From Avena insularis (Eukaryota; Streptophyta; Magnoliopsida; Poales; Poaceae): DNA of 64,000 nt. This document shows, piece by piece, positions 20,189 to 31,509 of the stretch. A program made the translations under genes and the position numbers. Every line of letters starts with the position of its first letter. The first letter of the stretch is position 1. Below the pieces are notes generated by a model. That model worked only from the letters and a program-made list of their open reading frames with translations, searched no databases and was not told the origin of the DNA. Where the stretch lies: contig CM042690.1 in assembly GCA_023614405.1 (NCBI GenBank), positions 664,152,802 through 664,216,801 of the forward strand. The letters are read 5' to 3'.

Positions 20189-22366
20189 TCATCCAGAACA
20201 TGAGCTTGTTTGGCATACTTTTGGCAGCCTTTGCACGTCTTGACTAATCGTTCGCATCCGCCGAGTCAGAAGCCAGAAAAATCCGTGTCTAAAAGCTTTT
20301 GCCACTAGAGATTTGGCTGCAGCGTGGTGACCACACTCGCCTTCGTGGATTTCCCTTAAGATTTCCACTCCTTCTTCCGGAGATACACAACGCTGAAAAC
20401 CCCCAGAAACACTCCGCTTATAGAGCTCACCTTTAACCATAGTATAGGCTTTTGCTCGTCGGATGATCTTCCGGCTCAGCACCTCGTCTTCGGGTAATTT
20501 GCCATCTACCAAATAATCGAGGTAGGGTTGAGTCCAGCTGGGAATTACAGCCAGAACTGCTATCAAAGGTGAGTCGGATTTGGTCGGATATTCCTCATCT
20601 ACTCCCTTTATTGAGGGAACTTTGAGGTGCTCTAAAAAAGCGCCATCCGGGACCTCTTTCCGTGCAGAACCTATCCGAGATAGTGCATCTGCTTCCTCAT
20701 TTTCTGCTCGAGGGATGTGTTGAACTTCAAACCCTTCGAACGATTTAGATAGATCATCCACGACAACTTTATATGCTGCCATGTGCTTATTTGCATTACA
20801 AATATCCGACACTTGTTGAGCAACAAGATCCAAATCTCCGTAACACATCAAACGTCGGATGCCAATATCCTTAGCAATCCGGATTCCATGCAGCAGTGCT
20901 TCATACTCGATAATATTGTTTGTCGCTGTGAAGTGGATCTGCAACATGTATAAAAGTTTATCTCCTTGGGGTGATTTGAGCACCACGCCATCCCCCGAGC
21001 CCCCTCGAGCCTTAGACCCATCGAAAAAGAGGGTCCAATATTCCAACTCAGGGAGGATCATGTTCTCCTTCGTCTCTGTCCAATCAGCAACAAAGTCAGC
21101 AAGGATCTGGGATTTGATTGCTGTCCGAGGTTTATACTCAATATCAAAAGCTGAAAGCTCTATGCCCCATTTGGCGACGCGTCCTGTGGCGTCACTGTTG
21201 TTGATTATATCTCTCATGGGAGCTGTGCTCACCATGGTAATTGGATGATCCTGAAAATAGTGTCGTAACTTACGAGATGCTAGAAAAACACCATAAGCCA
21301 ACTTTTGATAATGCGGATACCGCTGTTTTGACTCTGTTAGGACTTCACTGACAAAGTAAGTCGGACGCTGCACCAGGTGTTCCTGATTTTCCTCCGGTCT
21401 CTCTACCACCATGACAATACTAACGACCTTATTTGTCGCAGCAAGATAAAGCAACATCGGTTCCTGAGGTTCCGGCGATGCAAGGATAGGAGCAGATGAG
21501 AGAACTTTCTTCAGGTCTTGTAGTGCAGCTTCAGCTTCATTAGTCCAAACAAAATCCTTGGTCTTTTTCAGGAGTTTGTATAATGGTGCGGCTCTTTCAC
21601 CAATACGGCTTACAAATCGATTGACCGCAGCGATGCAACCAGTTAATCTTTGTACGTCCTTCAGGCGAGTTGGCCTGGAAATATTGAGTATACCCTTGAT
21701 TTTGTCCCGGTTCACCTCTATGCCTCTCTGAGACACGATGAAACCTAACAATTTTCCGGCCGGTATTCCAAAGAAGCATTTCTTAGGGTTAAGCATGATG
21801 TTGTATTTTCGTAGATTGGCAAATGTTTCCTCCAAGTCGGAAATCAGCGTTTCCTTCTTTTTGGACATTACTACGATATCATCCACGTATGCATGTACAT
21901 TGCGTCCGAGTTGGTCATGGAGGCAACGCTGCATCGTAACAGAACAGAAGGTTCTGAAGGGGGTTATGAATGATGTTTTGACTTTATCAGATTCCTTCAT
22001 CCGGATTTGGTGATAACCGGAATATGCGTCAAGAAAACAGAGGAGTTCCAAGCCTGCCGTAGAATCGATAACTTGATCAATTCGAGGTAGAGCGAACGGA
22101 TCTTTTGGACAAGTCTTTTTCAAGGTAGTATAATCAACACACATCCTTAATTCAGTGGTGTCCTTTTTAGGGACCATTACAGGATTGGCCGACCACTCAG
22201 TGTGGATGACCTCTTCTATGAATCCGGCTAACTCGAGCCGTGTTAGTTCCTTAGCTATTGCCTTACGCTTTTCATTGCCAAATCGTCGTAGGGACTGTTT
22301 GACGGGTTTAGCGTTTGGGTTTATATTTAGAGAGTGCTCGGCAAGTTCCCTAGGTACTCCGGTCAT
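20189..22366 (-). CDS. F polyprotein: reverse transcriptase, RNase H and second RNase H
   Basis: An uninterrupted 725-codon frame. RT runs from about residue 40 (KDTTELRMCVDYTTLKKTCP) to about 230 with catalytic YVDD near residue 165. Just before it, a stretch of about ten residues that normally holds the conserved PFGLKNAGATY motif is missing (SVTM joins QRCLHD directly), so polymerase activity is unlikely. A first, RT-linked RNase H follows (TNEAEAALQDLKKVLSSAPI, DILADFVADW-like end). A second, archaeal-type RNase H starts near residue 440 with FFDGSK, IIEYEALLHGI, CYGDLDLVAQQV and EADALSRIG, so its D-E-D-D residues are present. The end enters the integrase zinc-binding region (GECGHHAAAKSL) before a frameshift. 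Confidence 0.88.
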   Translation of the reverse strand: MTGVPRELAEHSLNINPNAKPVKQSLRRFGNEKRKAIAKELTRLELAGFIEEVIHTEWSANPVMVPKKDTTELRMCVDYTTLKKTCPKDPFALPRIDQVIDSTAGLELLCFLDAYSGYHQIRMKESDKVKTSFITPFRTFCSVTMQRCLHDQLGRNVHAYVDDIVVMSKKKETLISDLEETFANLRKYNIMLNPKKCFFGIPAGKLLGFIVSQRGIEVNRDKIKGILNISRPTRLKDVQRLTGCIAAVNRFVSRIGERAAPLYKLLKKTKDFVWTNEAEAALQDLKKVLSSAPILASPEPQEPMLLYLAATNKVVSIVMVVERPEENQEHLVQRPTYFVSEVLTESKQRYPHYQKLAYGVFLASRKLRHYFQDHPITMVSTAPMRDIINNSDATGRVAKWGIELSAFDIEYKPRTAIKSQILADFVADWTETKENMILPELEYWTLFFDGSKARGGSGDGVVLKSPQGDKLLYMLQIHFTATNNIIEYEALLHGIRIAKDIGIRRLMCYGDLDLVAQQVSDICNANKHMAAYKVVVDDLSKSFEGFEVQHIPRAENEEADALSRIGSARKEVPDGAFLEHLKVPSIKGVDEEYPTKSDSPLIAVLAVIPSWTQPYLDYLVDGKLPEDEVLSRKIIRRAKAYTMVKGELYKRSVSGGFQRCVSPEEGVEILREIHEGECGHHAAAKSLVAKAFRHGFFWLLTRRMRTISQDVQRLPKVCQTSSCSG

Positions 22367-22429
22367 GTCAGATGGCTGCCATGCGAAGATATCTTGATTT
22401 GCTTAGAGGAACTTGACGAGCGCGCTTTC

Positions 22430-23114
22430 CTATGCGCTACCTAGGCCTACGCCTATCTGGGTCACCTTGGAGGGGTCATCATCCTTCAACGGCGTCTTCT
22501 TCGTGTCTTCTGATGCCTTGAACTCCGGATTTGGCTTTGTCACCTCCTTCTTCGTTGCGGGCATCTCGGACGGATCTATGCTATTCTTGATCTCCTGGTA
22601 CTCCTGGGCGTGCAACACGGCTTCGGCAAAGGAAGCATTTCCATCCTCGCACTCTCGCGCTTTCTTCGGGTCTCCCCTGATAGTGATCACGCTCTTGGGA
22701 CCTGGAATTTTCATCATATTGTAAATGTAACACGGATGAGCCATGAAAGCCCAGTAAGCCGGACGTTCGAATATAGCGTGGTACGCGCTCTTGAACGGGA
22801 CCACTTCGAAAGAAAGTGCTTCCGTCCGATAGTTCTTTGGAGTTCCAAAGGTAACATCCAAAGTAATCTCTCCCAGGGTTAGCTTGTCTTCCTGGGACAA
22901 CTCCGTGAAAGATCACAAAGCTATGGTTCAGCTGGGTTTCCGAGATCCTCATCCGGCGTAGTGTTTCAACATAGAGAATATTGATACTACTACCACCGTC
23001 CATGAGGGTCTTGGAGAAAACATAACCGTCAATAAGTGGATTGATGATTAAGGCATATTTTCCTCGCCTATGCAACTTAGGCGGATGATCAACGCGGTCA
23101 AATGTGATTGCCAC
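22430..23114 (-). pseudogene. F aspartic protease region
   Basis: The 23114 frame carries KLHRRGKYALIINPLIDGYV and LMDGGSSINILY, the DGGSS form of the retropepsin active site. It changes near 22900 to the 22900-22430 frame (LTLGEITLDVTFGTPKNYRT, FERPAYWAFMAHPCYIYNMM), which continues the protease fold. A Lys/Asp-rich linker follows toward RT. The protease would cut the Gag-Pol precursor inside the particle. One frameshift breaks it. Confidence 0.8.
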
Positions 23115-24247
23115 TTCCGACTAGTCCAGATATTGGGGGACAGCCGAAACTGTTGCATTGAGCTCGTGTAGATTTGCTTTCTTGACCTTTGTTGGTTGAG
23201 ATCCGAGGAAAGTGACATAAGTGTCCTTCTTTGTGGGAAAAGTTTTCTTCCCTTCCGGCTTGGGATTTGAAGCATTAGCTTCCTCCATGTCGGAATCTTC
23301 CTTGGTCTCTTTTTCTTTTTCGGGATTCTTCTTTCCCTTCTTCCGCTTAGCTTTGTAGCCTGCAGTGCCATCTCTTTTGATGTCGTCATTGAAACGACAT
23401 TCGGTGTTGGTGTGGGACGAGCCCCCATTGGCGTCTAGGTGATGCACACATGGGTTATTGGCAATGTCGGCCCAAGAGTAGGTTTTGCCTGGTTGCTGGT
23501 CTCATCTCCCTTGGACCCTTGAAGTCCCATGGCCACGCCCGCGGCCTCCGCCACGTCCTCCTCGTCCTCCAGACCCGAAAGTAGCAGTGACCACTGCTGT
23601 TTCCGCGTTGGGTTTCTCTTCCGAGGTATTTTTGCGCTTCTAAGCTTGTTGCTTTGGTTGTTTTACCGACTGAGGCACAACTAGGGCATTGAGTAATCCC
23701 TCTGCATCGTCATCGGCATCCGCATACTTGCTCACTGTTTCTATCATCTCTCCCAAATTAGTGACCTTGTCACACTTCAAGTGATGGCGCAGTAGACCAA
23801 TTGGGAGGCCTGCGATGAAAGCTTCAATCGCAGTTTGATCATTTACTCCTTTGTAGGAGTTCTTGTGTCGATCCATCTTCCGAGGTAATCCTAGCAAGTT
23901 TCTCCGGCCTTCTGGGTGCAACGCTGTAGGTCTCTGACCGTACAGGGCCTCCGATACGTGCCTTCGAACTTCTGAAAGAACGCACTTTGCATGTCATACC
24001 AGTTGTGGATGGTGTTCTCCGGAAGTTCATTAAGCCATGATCATGCCGTCTTCCGCAACATAAGTGGGAGATATCGGGTTGCGACCAGGCTATTTCCGCC
24101 TTTGGCGATGCAACAAGCTTGGAAAAAATCCTGTAGCCAGGTGTCTAGCCGAGCAATGCCGTCGTAGGCTTGGATATGTCTTGAGATAGCAAATCCTTCC
24201 GGGAATCTTGTAGCTCGGATGCGTGGTCCGAAGCATTTTGGGACCAC
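23048..24247 (-). pseudogene. F gag capsid and nucleocapsid region
   Basis: Overlapping minus-strand frames give the retrotransposon gag pattern: ARLDTWLQDFFQACCIAKGG and ATRYLPLMLRKTA (24247-24041), LPENTIHNWYDMQSAFFQKF (near 24030), then MIETVSKYADADDDAEGLLN (23921-23640). A His/Cys segment near 23445 (CVHHLDANGGSSHTNTECR) looks like a degenerate zinc knuckle, followed by a Lys-rich linker (AKRKKGKKNPEKEKETKED). At least three frameshifts separate these parts, so no Gag protein can be made. Gag would form the cytoplasmic particle and package element RNA. Confidence 0.75.
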
Positions 24248-24249
24248 GT

Positions 24250-24690
24250 AGATATCATTGTTTTCATAGCGTCGCGCCTCTATGTTGGAGTTGATCCTGT
24301 GCCTTGTGTCATTCGGGGATAGAGATCGTCCCGAATGCCGGTTGTGGTTGTGGTGCCTTGGAGCCGGACTTCGGCTTCTGCCACCACCTCCTCCACCACG
24401 TCGTCCTCCTTGTCCCCCTTGGGAGCCGTTGTGATGACTGCTTGGTGGAGAAGGTGGAGCGGCTGGATAGTTTCTGGCTGATCGCCGGCCTCCATCCGGA
24501 GCGTCATTATTCCGGTTCTGGGGAGGGTCTTAGCTACGACGAGCCCCCTGCCGGCTTGTCCCGGCATGGTTTCTGTCGTTTCTTCATCCGTCGTTCCCAC
24601 TATGGTGAGGCTCAGCCGGACGGCTTGCATGTCTAGGAGGTGGCATTTTTTGACGATCCTCCTCCTGACGTTTCTCTTTATCTTCTCCCC
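24250..24690 (-). pseudogene. F gag linker: Gly/Arg/Asp-rich low-complexity part
   Basis: This frame (24630-24280) is continuous with the gag region and gives charged low-complexity sequence (DKEDDVVEEVVAEAEVRLQG). It connects the long acidic N-terminal ORF to the capsid domain. No motif is recognised, and the plus-strand ORF at 24304-24636 is its shadow. Confidence 0.5.
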
Positions 24691-24691
24691 T

Positions 24692-26521
24692 TCAATCGTT
24701 AGACTCTCGTCGGGGAGGATTCCTCGGATTCAGAGCAGCGATGGCCTCTTTCTCGACCGCTGGGGCGACGTTTCTCCAGTCACGCGTAGTCCTGCGATGC
24801 TGTCCTGACGATCCAGTTCTTGAATAATTGTCCTCCCGACATTCGGGGCGATGATGTTGCTCCGAAACGTGATGGGGTCTTACGTCAGCCCATGCCGGAT
24901 CTGTGTGACATTGGTCGGAATCCGAGACCAGTTTTTGACTTCCGGATAGGGCGACCTTTTGCTGCTCCAATCCCTTGTTGAGTAGTTTGATACCCAAACG
25001 GATCTCCTCCGGTCCTGGATTAGCCGATAGAATTTCTCGGGTCGCCACAGTATTCTGTACTGGGGTTGGATATACCCAATCTCCTTTGCTATCTTTCCAT
25101 GGCTTCCCCATCTCATCTCCTAAAAGGACGGCACGGATATGTGGGAATTGGTCGTCATTGGTGTGACGTTTCCGTGTCTTTTGATGCAACCGTGACATGT
25201 AGTCCTTAGTTTCCATGCGTTTCTTCTCCTCCTCGATGTTTTTGGCTTCATCCAGGAGTTGTTGAGGATGCGCTTCTAGGGCTTGTGCCCTTTCGTCCAT
25301 CTCTTCAGCAGTAGGTTCTGCAGCTGTAGGGATAGGTGTGGTTAACGCAGCATCGATGAGTTTACGCGCACCTTCGGTGATCACGTGTCCATCCACCGAT
25401 TCTTCTTTTTTCGGGTCTTCTAGGATAAGTGCTCCATCTGAGTCTTCTTCGTATTCCTCGACAATCACCTCTTCTGCCAGAGGGTCTTTTGCCGGGGTCT
25501 TGTTCTTCTTGTTCTTCTTCTTTGCTTTCTTGGCAATGCCGGTAGCAAAGACGGCTTTGGGTCCGTTTCCCAGAGTCAAGATCTGATCGGTACTTTCGGA
25601 CATCTGGACTTCGGGATTATCTCCGACGTCCATGTCATCCTGCGCTTTGGGAGAGTGTTCCCCGGATCCTTCATCCATGGCTTCTCCTTCTTCTGCAACT
25701 TTGGAGTTATACTCCTCTTCATATTCTGCGGAGAACTTTCAGAAATCCGCTAACGTCATCGACTCATCCGAGGATGCGGGTACGTCGGCATTTGTTCCAA
25801 TCGCCTCCAGCATAGAGTCGGTGTTTTCTCCAGCATCGGCAGAGCCGGATCCGGATCCCACATATCCGACAAAGTGCGAGGCGTGCTTCCTGAGGTACCT
25901 GCGGCTCTCGCGGTCAGCCATGTCGAAACTTTTGATGGTCTCGAGAATTTCATCCGCGCTTGCATCTTGCATTATCATATGTCGTAGTGTGTACCTTAGG
26001 AAAGGTCTGTCTATCCCGGCATCCTCAGAGCCGGGATCAGTGTCGTTGATGAGCTCCTCCTGGTTTTCGACTTCCGCGGGTGGGTCGATCTGGGATCCGG
26101 TCTCTCCTAGGAGATCCACTCCAGATTTGATTTGGACCACTAGGTCCTCTTGAGGCTCAGATTTCTCCACTATCTCCGCAGCTAGTGCGGGCTGGGTGGG
26201 ATTAGGATTTTCTGAGATCTGGAACTCTGCCGCCTCCGCGGAGAAAGGGGACCTAGTAGATTCTTCTGCCTCTATCATCACCGCTGGGGTGGGTGGGGCA
26301 GGTTCAGCGAAACCGATGTAAACATCGATCTCGCCAGAAGACATGATTGTGTAGGCAGTCACAGCCTCCCTAGCCGGAATCAAGGTCTCGTCGAGAACGA
26401 TGAGAGGGACGTCGTTGGCATAGAGGATGCAACCGACGGTGATAGTCTCGCCGATTCCGATTCTTGCAGATTCCGCTCGGAACGTAGATCCAAAGCTCAC
26501 TTTCCACACGGTGGGCGCCAA
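24692..26521 (-). pseudogene. F long N-terminal gag extension
   Basis: One minus-strand frame opens at the primer-binding site and runs to 24692, interrupted by a single TGA at 25739-25741 (ADF, stop, KFS), where Arg (CGA) is likely. It is acidic with low-complexity stretches (KKAKKKNKKNKTPAKD; EEVIVEEYEEDSDGALILED) and a probable coiled coil (RAQALEAHPQQLLDEAKNIE). No Met lies at its very start; the first Met is about 60 codons in (TIMSSGEIDVYIGF). Long N-terminal extensions ahead of the capsid are common in Tat-type elements. Function is unknown. Confidence 0.65.
26504..26520 (-). other. F primer-binding site
   Basis: On the minus strand, two bases after the 5' LTR, the sequence reads TGGCGCCCACCGTGTGG, complementary to a tRNA 3' end finishing in GGGCGCCA. 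It starts with the TGG expected to pair with the tRNA CCA tail. It confirms the orientation of F. Confidence 0.75.
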
Positions 26522-26522
26522 C

Positions 26523-27043
26523 TATCGTCGGATTGATGACAAGTACGCCATGAGGGGGTCCTCGAGGCATGAAGAAGAGAGGGGTGTGATATGTACGGTG
26601 TTCCGGGACGGTGAGCACACAAGTTTACCCAGGTTCGAATCCGCTGGCTTTGGACAGATCCTACTCCTGCTAGCAATCCAGTAATACGGCAGAGCCGGAA
26701 TATGGGTTACAAGGGTTCGCCTGTGCGAGTTGAGATTGTAGACTATTGAGGGTCTAAAGTGTTGCCCTAAAGGCTCTCCCTAGGACGGCTTATATAGATA
26801 TCCGGCCTAGGGTTTACATGAGAGATCTATCCGGCTACGACTAAGAGTCGGTTACAGAGTACATCTTGAACTACAAGTAACACTATGGGCCTAAGTCGGT
26901 AAGTCTTCTGGGCCTTCCCGTAGCCGGATTGGACTCCGTCTTTCTCCCTGTCTAGGCCGCCCATGAAGCAAAGCTCTAACCCGAAGTGGGCCACCCTGGT
27001 CAGTGAGGAACTATGAGGATACCCGGAAAGTATATCCCCAACA
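26523..27043 (-). repeat. F 5' LTR (right copy)
   Basis: A 521-bp LTR ending CCCCAACA and followed by the TCTTT duplication. The inner end reads TATCGTCGG where the other copy has TGTTGTCGG, so the terminal TG has mutated here. On the minus strand a TATA-like CTATATAAG lies near 26789-26797, in a position suitable for the element promoter. Confidence 0.88.
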
Positions 27044-27048
27044 TCTTT

Positions 27049-27562
27049 TTGGTGTTTCGATGCCAAAGGGGGAGAAGTAGTTCTATTAGGTCTTCGTGGA
27101 TTTGCATGGGTCGGGCGCAAGCATTTGCACTTTACTATTTCGGTATTTTTCTCGCTTATGCCTATTTAGCGTTGAACTTTTATTCGTGATTTGCTTTGTA
27201 TGAGACTATGTTAATGTGTGGCTCTAGAATTATCTTGTGGATTTATCTCTCGTGATTATGGATTCATCTATCATATTGGCTATATTGAAGGCGTCAATAA
27301 TGGTTATCACATTGGCTATTCTTATATTATATTGATGACACCTCTCTCACGGTGGTATGATATTTTTTGAGCTAGCTCATCGTTTGTGTGTAGCTTCCAT
27401 TCCTATGAAATAGACTTGTACCTCGTGTGTGCATTTGTATTCAAATGCAAATTTCTATTATGCACACATTTAGGGGGAGTCTTTTTCATCCGCTAAATGG
27501 TGTTGTTAGTAGAGCTATCTTGCAAATCCTAGTATTGTCATCTAACACCAAAAAGGGGATAT
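27049..27562 (+). other. E 3' non-coding region with purine tracts
   Basis: This is the continuation of E after F. It contains GCCAAAGGGGGAGAAGTAG (27063-27081), a second purine run, ATTTAGGGGGAGTC (27467-27480), and AAAAAGGGGATAT (27550-27562) directly before the LTR. No ORF is present. The purine runs are typical of the 3' region of SIRE-type Copia elements. Confidence 0.6.
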
Positions 27563-27612
27563 TGAAAGAACATTTCATGATCTCTAGTGTTTTGTGTGTT
27601 AGATAACAATAC
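27532..27612. repeat. 17-bp inverted repeat spanning the E tract/LTR junction
   Basis: The arms at 27532-27548 (GTATTGTCATCTAACAC) and 27596-27612 (GTGTTAGATAACAATAC) are complementary with one mismatch. The loop contains the polypurine tract and the first LTR bases. It could be a structural element of SIRE-type termini or a chance palindrome. Confidence 0.6.
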
Positions 27613-27692
27613 CATGGAGTATCTGATGTGTACTAAGTGCTGCAGATAAGTGTCCTCATGAAATTCTGGAAAACTTGTTGGAGGGGCGGATA
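27563..27692 (+). repeat. E 3' LTR, first 130 bp
   Basis: Begins TGAAAGAACATTTCATG after the purine tract and is cut by element C at 27693. The 5' LTR lies outside the window, so the start is judged only by the TG and the adjacent tract. Confidence 0.5.
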
Positions 27693-28958
27693 TGAAGGAA
27701 ATATGCCCTAGAGGCAAATAATAAATAGGTTTTTATTGTCATATCTCAATTAGTTTATAATAGTTTCATATTGTGCTATAACTGTACCAAGTAGAAACAT
27801 TGGTACAGGTGTGGTATGAAACAACCAAGTCCCTGTTAGCCTCTATTCATACTAGTTCGTTGGTCATGAGGATGATCTAGGTTTCAAGATCATGGCCATC
27901 TATGCCAATTGACAACAGGGTCATATCATTGGAGAATGATGTGATGGACATTCCTCGAAGGATTGCAACACGATCAAGTCATATAGTTTATTGTTGCAAC
28001 AACTAAATCTAGACTCCTTTTCCTTAGACCCTGAGCTCATATTACTCGCTTTCCCGAGGCTGCTTTGACTGCATCAATCGTCATCTGGTAATACAGTGAT
28101 CATAAAGGTGTACGTTGGGTATTCCAAAGGAACAGTAGATGACACGTGACTGCAAGACCAGGATTTGTTCACCCACATAACGGGTAAAGATACATACGGC
28201 CGGCTTGGTGAGATTACATCCATAAATGTTGCAACATGTGACTCGGTCACGGGGATGTAATATCACGGTAACAAGAAAACAAAACTTGTTGTTAACAAGA
28301 TTGAAAAAGGTATGGGATACCAATGATCGATATCGGACAAGTCGTATCAAGAAAGAAAAGGAAATTGGATGCTACATCTACCGGTTCAAACGACATTGTC
28401 ATGAGGAATGCATAGGGGTCACATGGGCATCCCTGGTCCCTCTGTTGATCATTGATATAGATCATGTCTAGAGCATTCCCGAGCCATGAGGGGATACACT
28501 TAAGGGTATGGTGAGAGCGATCATTCGTAAGACGGAATCACAATAGAGAAAGAGAAAGCCGGAATTGTTCCGTGGAGAGATCCGAAGTTGTTCGGATAAA
28601 GAATAAAGGAAAAGACCAAAAAAGTGTTTTCGGATAAATGGGAATTCAAATATACATTTATTATATGTTAATTATGAATTAATATATTATAAATAATGTT
28701 TAAAGATTTATAAAAACAACTTTCATATTAGGCCAAATCTCGGAGGGAAAAGGCCTAGAGAAAAAGCTGCAGGAAAAGAAAAAGGAAAAAAGGAAAAATA
28801 GCTGCCAGCCCACGTGGGCGGCGGATATTAATCGCGACGATGCTGGGCTAGCGAAACCGCCCAGCCAGCCGCAGCCGATCGCCACCGGGCGGTGGCGGCA
28901 CCAGCCCACCCGGGTGGAGGGGCTCATGATGAGCCACGTGGGGCGGGAGTCGACCCAC
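27693..28958 (+). repeat. C 5' LTR (truncated by A)
   Basis: About 1266 bp, aligning with 61455-62740 over the whole shared length with scattered differences. ATATGCCCTAGAGGCAA is the usual start of Angela/Barbara-type LTRs. The right end is missing after the insertion of A at 28959. Confidence 0.8.
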
Positions 28959-29941
28959 TGATACGTCCAAAACGTATCTGCTTTCCCGAACACTTTTGCT
29001 ATTGTTTCTCCTCTAAACTTGTGTGATTTGGATACAACTAACACGGACTGATGCTGTTTTCAGCAGAATTACCTTGGTGTCTAGTTTTTGTGCAGAAAAT
29101 CAACTATCAGGAAAACTCCCGGAAAATATGCCAAAAATCCTATTTCACCAGAAGATTCATGGACCAGAAGACGAGACGGATGAGGGCCACGAGGGGCCCA
29201 CACCACCTGGCCACGTGGGCCAACCTAGGCCGCGCTTGGGGGTGGTGTGGCCACCTCGGTCACCCCCTCGGCCTCCCTCTTCGCCTATAAGATGCCTCTT
29301 GACCTAAAAACCAAGGGGGGGAGGGTTGGACGTTTTTCCAGAAAGAGTTCCGCTGCGCCATCATCACCAAAAACCGCGATTCAGAACCAGAAACTCCGTT
29401 CTGGCACCCTGCCGGGACGGGGAATTGGAGGAGATCATCGCCATCATCTCCATCAACCATCCATGATTCCCCCATCCATGAGTGAGTAATCCCCCGTTGT
29501 AGGCTATGGGGATGGTAGGGATTGGATGAGATCGGTCATGAAATGGCATCAAATTGTTAGGGCATGGTGCCTAGTATCTATTATTAGTGCCTTTTGACTT
29601 TGTTGCAACTTGTTATGCTTAATGCTTGTCACTAGGGCCCGAGTGCCATGATTTTAGATCTGAACATGTTATTGATTCATGATGATAGTATTGTTTGTGA
29701 TCTTACCTACAAGTTGTATACACATATTATTGTCCGGAACCAAAGGCCCCCAAGTGACAATAATTGGGACAACCGGAGGGAATGACTTTGATGTGAGGAT
29801 CACATGTGTTCAAGGAGTGTTAATGCTTTGCTCCGGTGCTCTATTAAAAGGAGCACCTTAATTGCCAGTAGTTCCCTTGAGGCCCCGCTGTAAACAGGCT
29901 GGCTGGACAAAAGATGTTGTGCAAGTTCTCATTGCGAGCAC

Positions 29942-31496
29942 TGATACGTTGCTAACGTATCCATAATTTTTTATGTTCCATGCTTGGTTTTATCTACTTT
30001 CTTATGTTTTGTCCACACTTTGGAGTACTTTTCATATGATTTCTTGGACTAACCTATTAACAAGAGCCACGATTGCCGGTACTGCTTTTCGCTATTTTTG
30101 GTTCTAGGAAAGTCGAAATGAATATTCTAATTGGACGGAGAAAAGCCAAAGTTAGTTTTTCACCAAGGGACACTGAGCTAGAATACGAGACGGGGCTGGG
30201 GTCAGGCCACACCACCCGTGCGACCAGTTGGCCCGCGCGCCAGGTTGGTCTGCCCCTGTGCACCCCTCGGCCTCCTTCCGCCTATAAGTTGCCTTCGATA
30301 TAGAAACCTAAGCACCGATCAAAATTCCACGAAAGAGTTCAGAGCCATTGTCATCTCCATCCCTAGATCGGGAGGGATCTGAAGCTCTTCCGGCACCGCC
30401 GGAGGAATTCACCACAGAGCCTTCTTCATCATCATGCAAGCCTTCAGTGTGATGCGTGAGTAGTTCATCTCTGGACTACTGGTCCATGTAGTAGCTAGAT
30501 GGCTGGTTCTCCTCCTTTGTGCTATCATGTTTAGATTTTGTGAGCTCCGTTCATGATCAAGATCATATATTTGTAATTCTGCATGTTGTGTTTGCGGGGA
30601 TCCGATGGATATTGAGATGCTATTTCAGATTCATTATTGATTCTATCATGTCTTTGTTATTTGTGATCTTGCATGCTTTCCGTTGCTAGTAGCTATCTTG
30701 GCCAAGTAGATGCTAGCAACTCCAAGAGTTAGTATTTATGCTCGATAGTGGGTTCATGCCTCTGGTAATCTAGGGAAGTGACAAAAATCTCTAAGGTACT
30801 AGATGTGTTGTTGCTACTAGGGAGAAAACAACAATCCTTTGTTCATAGAACAATCGTATTGTTTACTTTACACGCAAATTGTAATGCAATTATCCGTTGC
30901 TTGCAGCTTAATACTAGAGGGGGTTCGGATGATAACTTGAAGGTGGATTATTAGTCATAGATGCAGTTGGATGGCGGTCTATGTATAATGTTTTAATGCC
31001 CAATCGAATCTCAAAGGAGTCAAGATGATTATTATATGCATGTATTGCTTTCTCGATGTTTGTCAATTGCCCCGCTGTAATTTGTTCACCCAACATGCCA
31101 TCTGTTTTAAGGAGAGCCACCTCTAGTGAACTATGGACCCCGGTCCTTTCTTTTACTATCAATCTACAATCAACTGTTTACTATTTTGTGTTTACTTTCT
31201 GCAAACTATTACTTTCTTCCACTCGATACGTTTAATCCATTGTTTTCAGCAAAACCGGTGAGATTGACAACCTCATTGCAAGTTGGGGACAGAGTTCTGT
31301 GGTTGTGTTGTGCAGGTCTCCACATTGCTGCTGGCACCGATAGTGCGCCCTGCCAAAGTTCAGCTAGCTACACCTTTGGGGTGTTTCCTTGCTCCTACTG
31401 GATTGATAACCTTGGTTTCATAAGCGAGAAACTTCATCTGTGCTCATCATACCTTCCTCTTGGGGTTCCCCAACGAGCTCGTTAGTACACGAGTCA
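29942..31496 (+). repeat. B 5' LTR
   Basis: 1555 bp, beginning TGATACGTTGCTAACG and ending TACACGAGTCA. The first 19 bases after the T form a hairpin (GATACGTT, loop GCT, AACGTATC). A TATA-like CTATAAGTT lies near 30282. The first 130 bp are shared with the LTRs of element G. Confidence 0.85.
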
Positions 31497-31509
31497 GCAA
31501 GTATTTTTC

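Larger units (their letters stand above)
9992..27043 (-). mobile_element. element F: complete Tat-like Gypsy retrotransposon, minus strand
   Basis: Two LTRs (9992-10507 and 26523-27043) are flanked by the perfect 5-bp duplication TCTTT (9987-9991 and 27044-27048). The minus strand encodes, from right to left, gag, protease, RT with RNase H, a second archaeal-type RNase H, and integrase. The duplicated RNase H and the very long element point to the Tat branch of Gypsy. The left third carries a gene on the opposite strand (11056-14210), a feature reported for some Tat elements such as Grande. A 4476-bp solo LTR sits at 14651-19126. Total length is 17052 bp, about 12.6 kb without the insertion. 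Confidence 0.9.
6190..27692 (+). mobile_element. element E: SIRE/Maximus-like Copia retrotransposon, interrupted
   Basis: Visible parts in order are RT and RNase H (6190-7701), a spacer with a polypurine run, an extra ORF after pol (8480-9957), insertion F (9992-27043), a 3' non-coding region (27049-27562) and the first 130 bp of the 3' LTR (27563-27692), where element C is inserted. Long sequence with an additional ORF between pol and the 3' LTR is characteristic of the SIRE (Maximus) lineage of Copia elements. The 5' LTR, gag and integrase are absent to the left. The lineage name is inferred from architecture. Confidence 0.7.

Noticed and set aside
22155..26153. Plus-strand ORFs of 80-173 codons within element F
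   Set aside because: They are mirror frames of gag-pol on the opposite strand with no recognisable domain, unlike the spliced antisense gene at 11056-14210.
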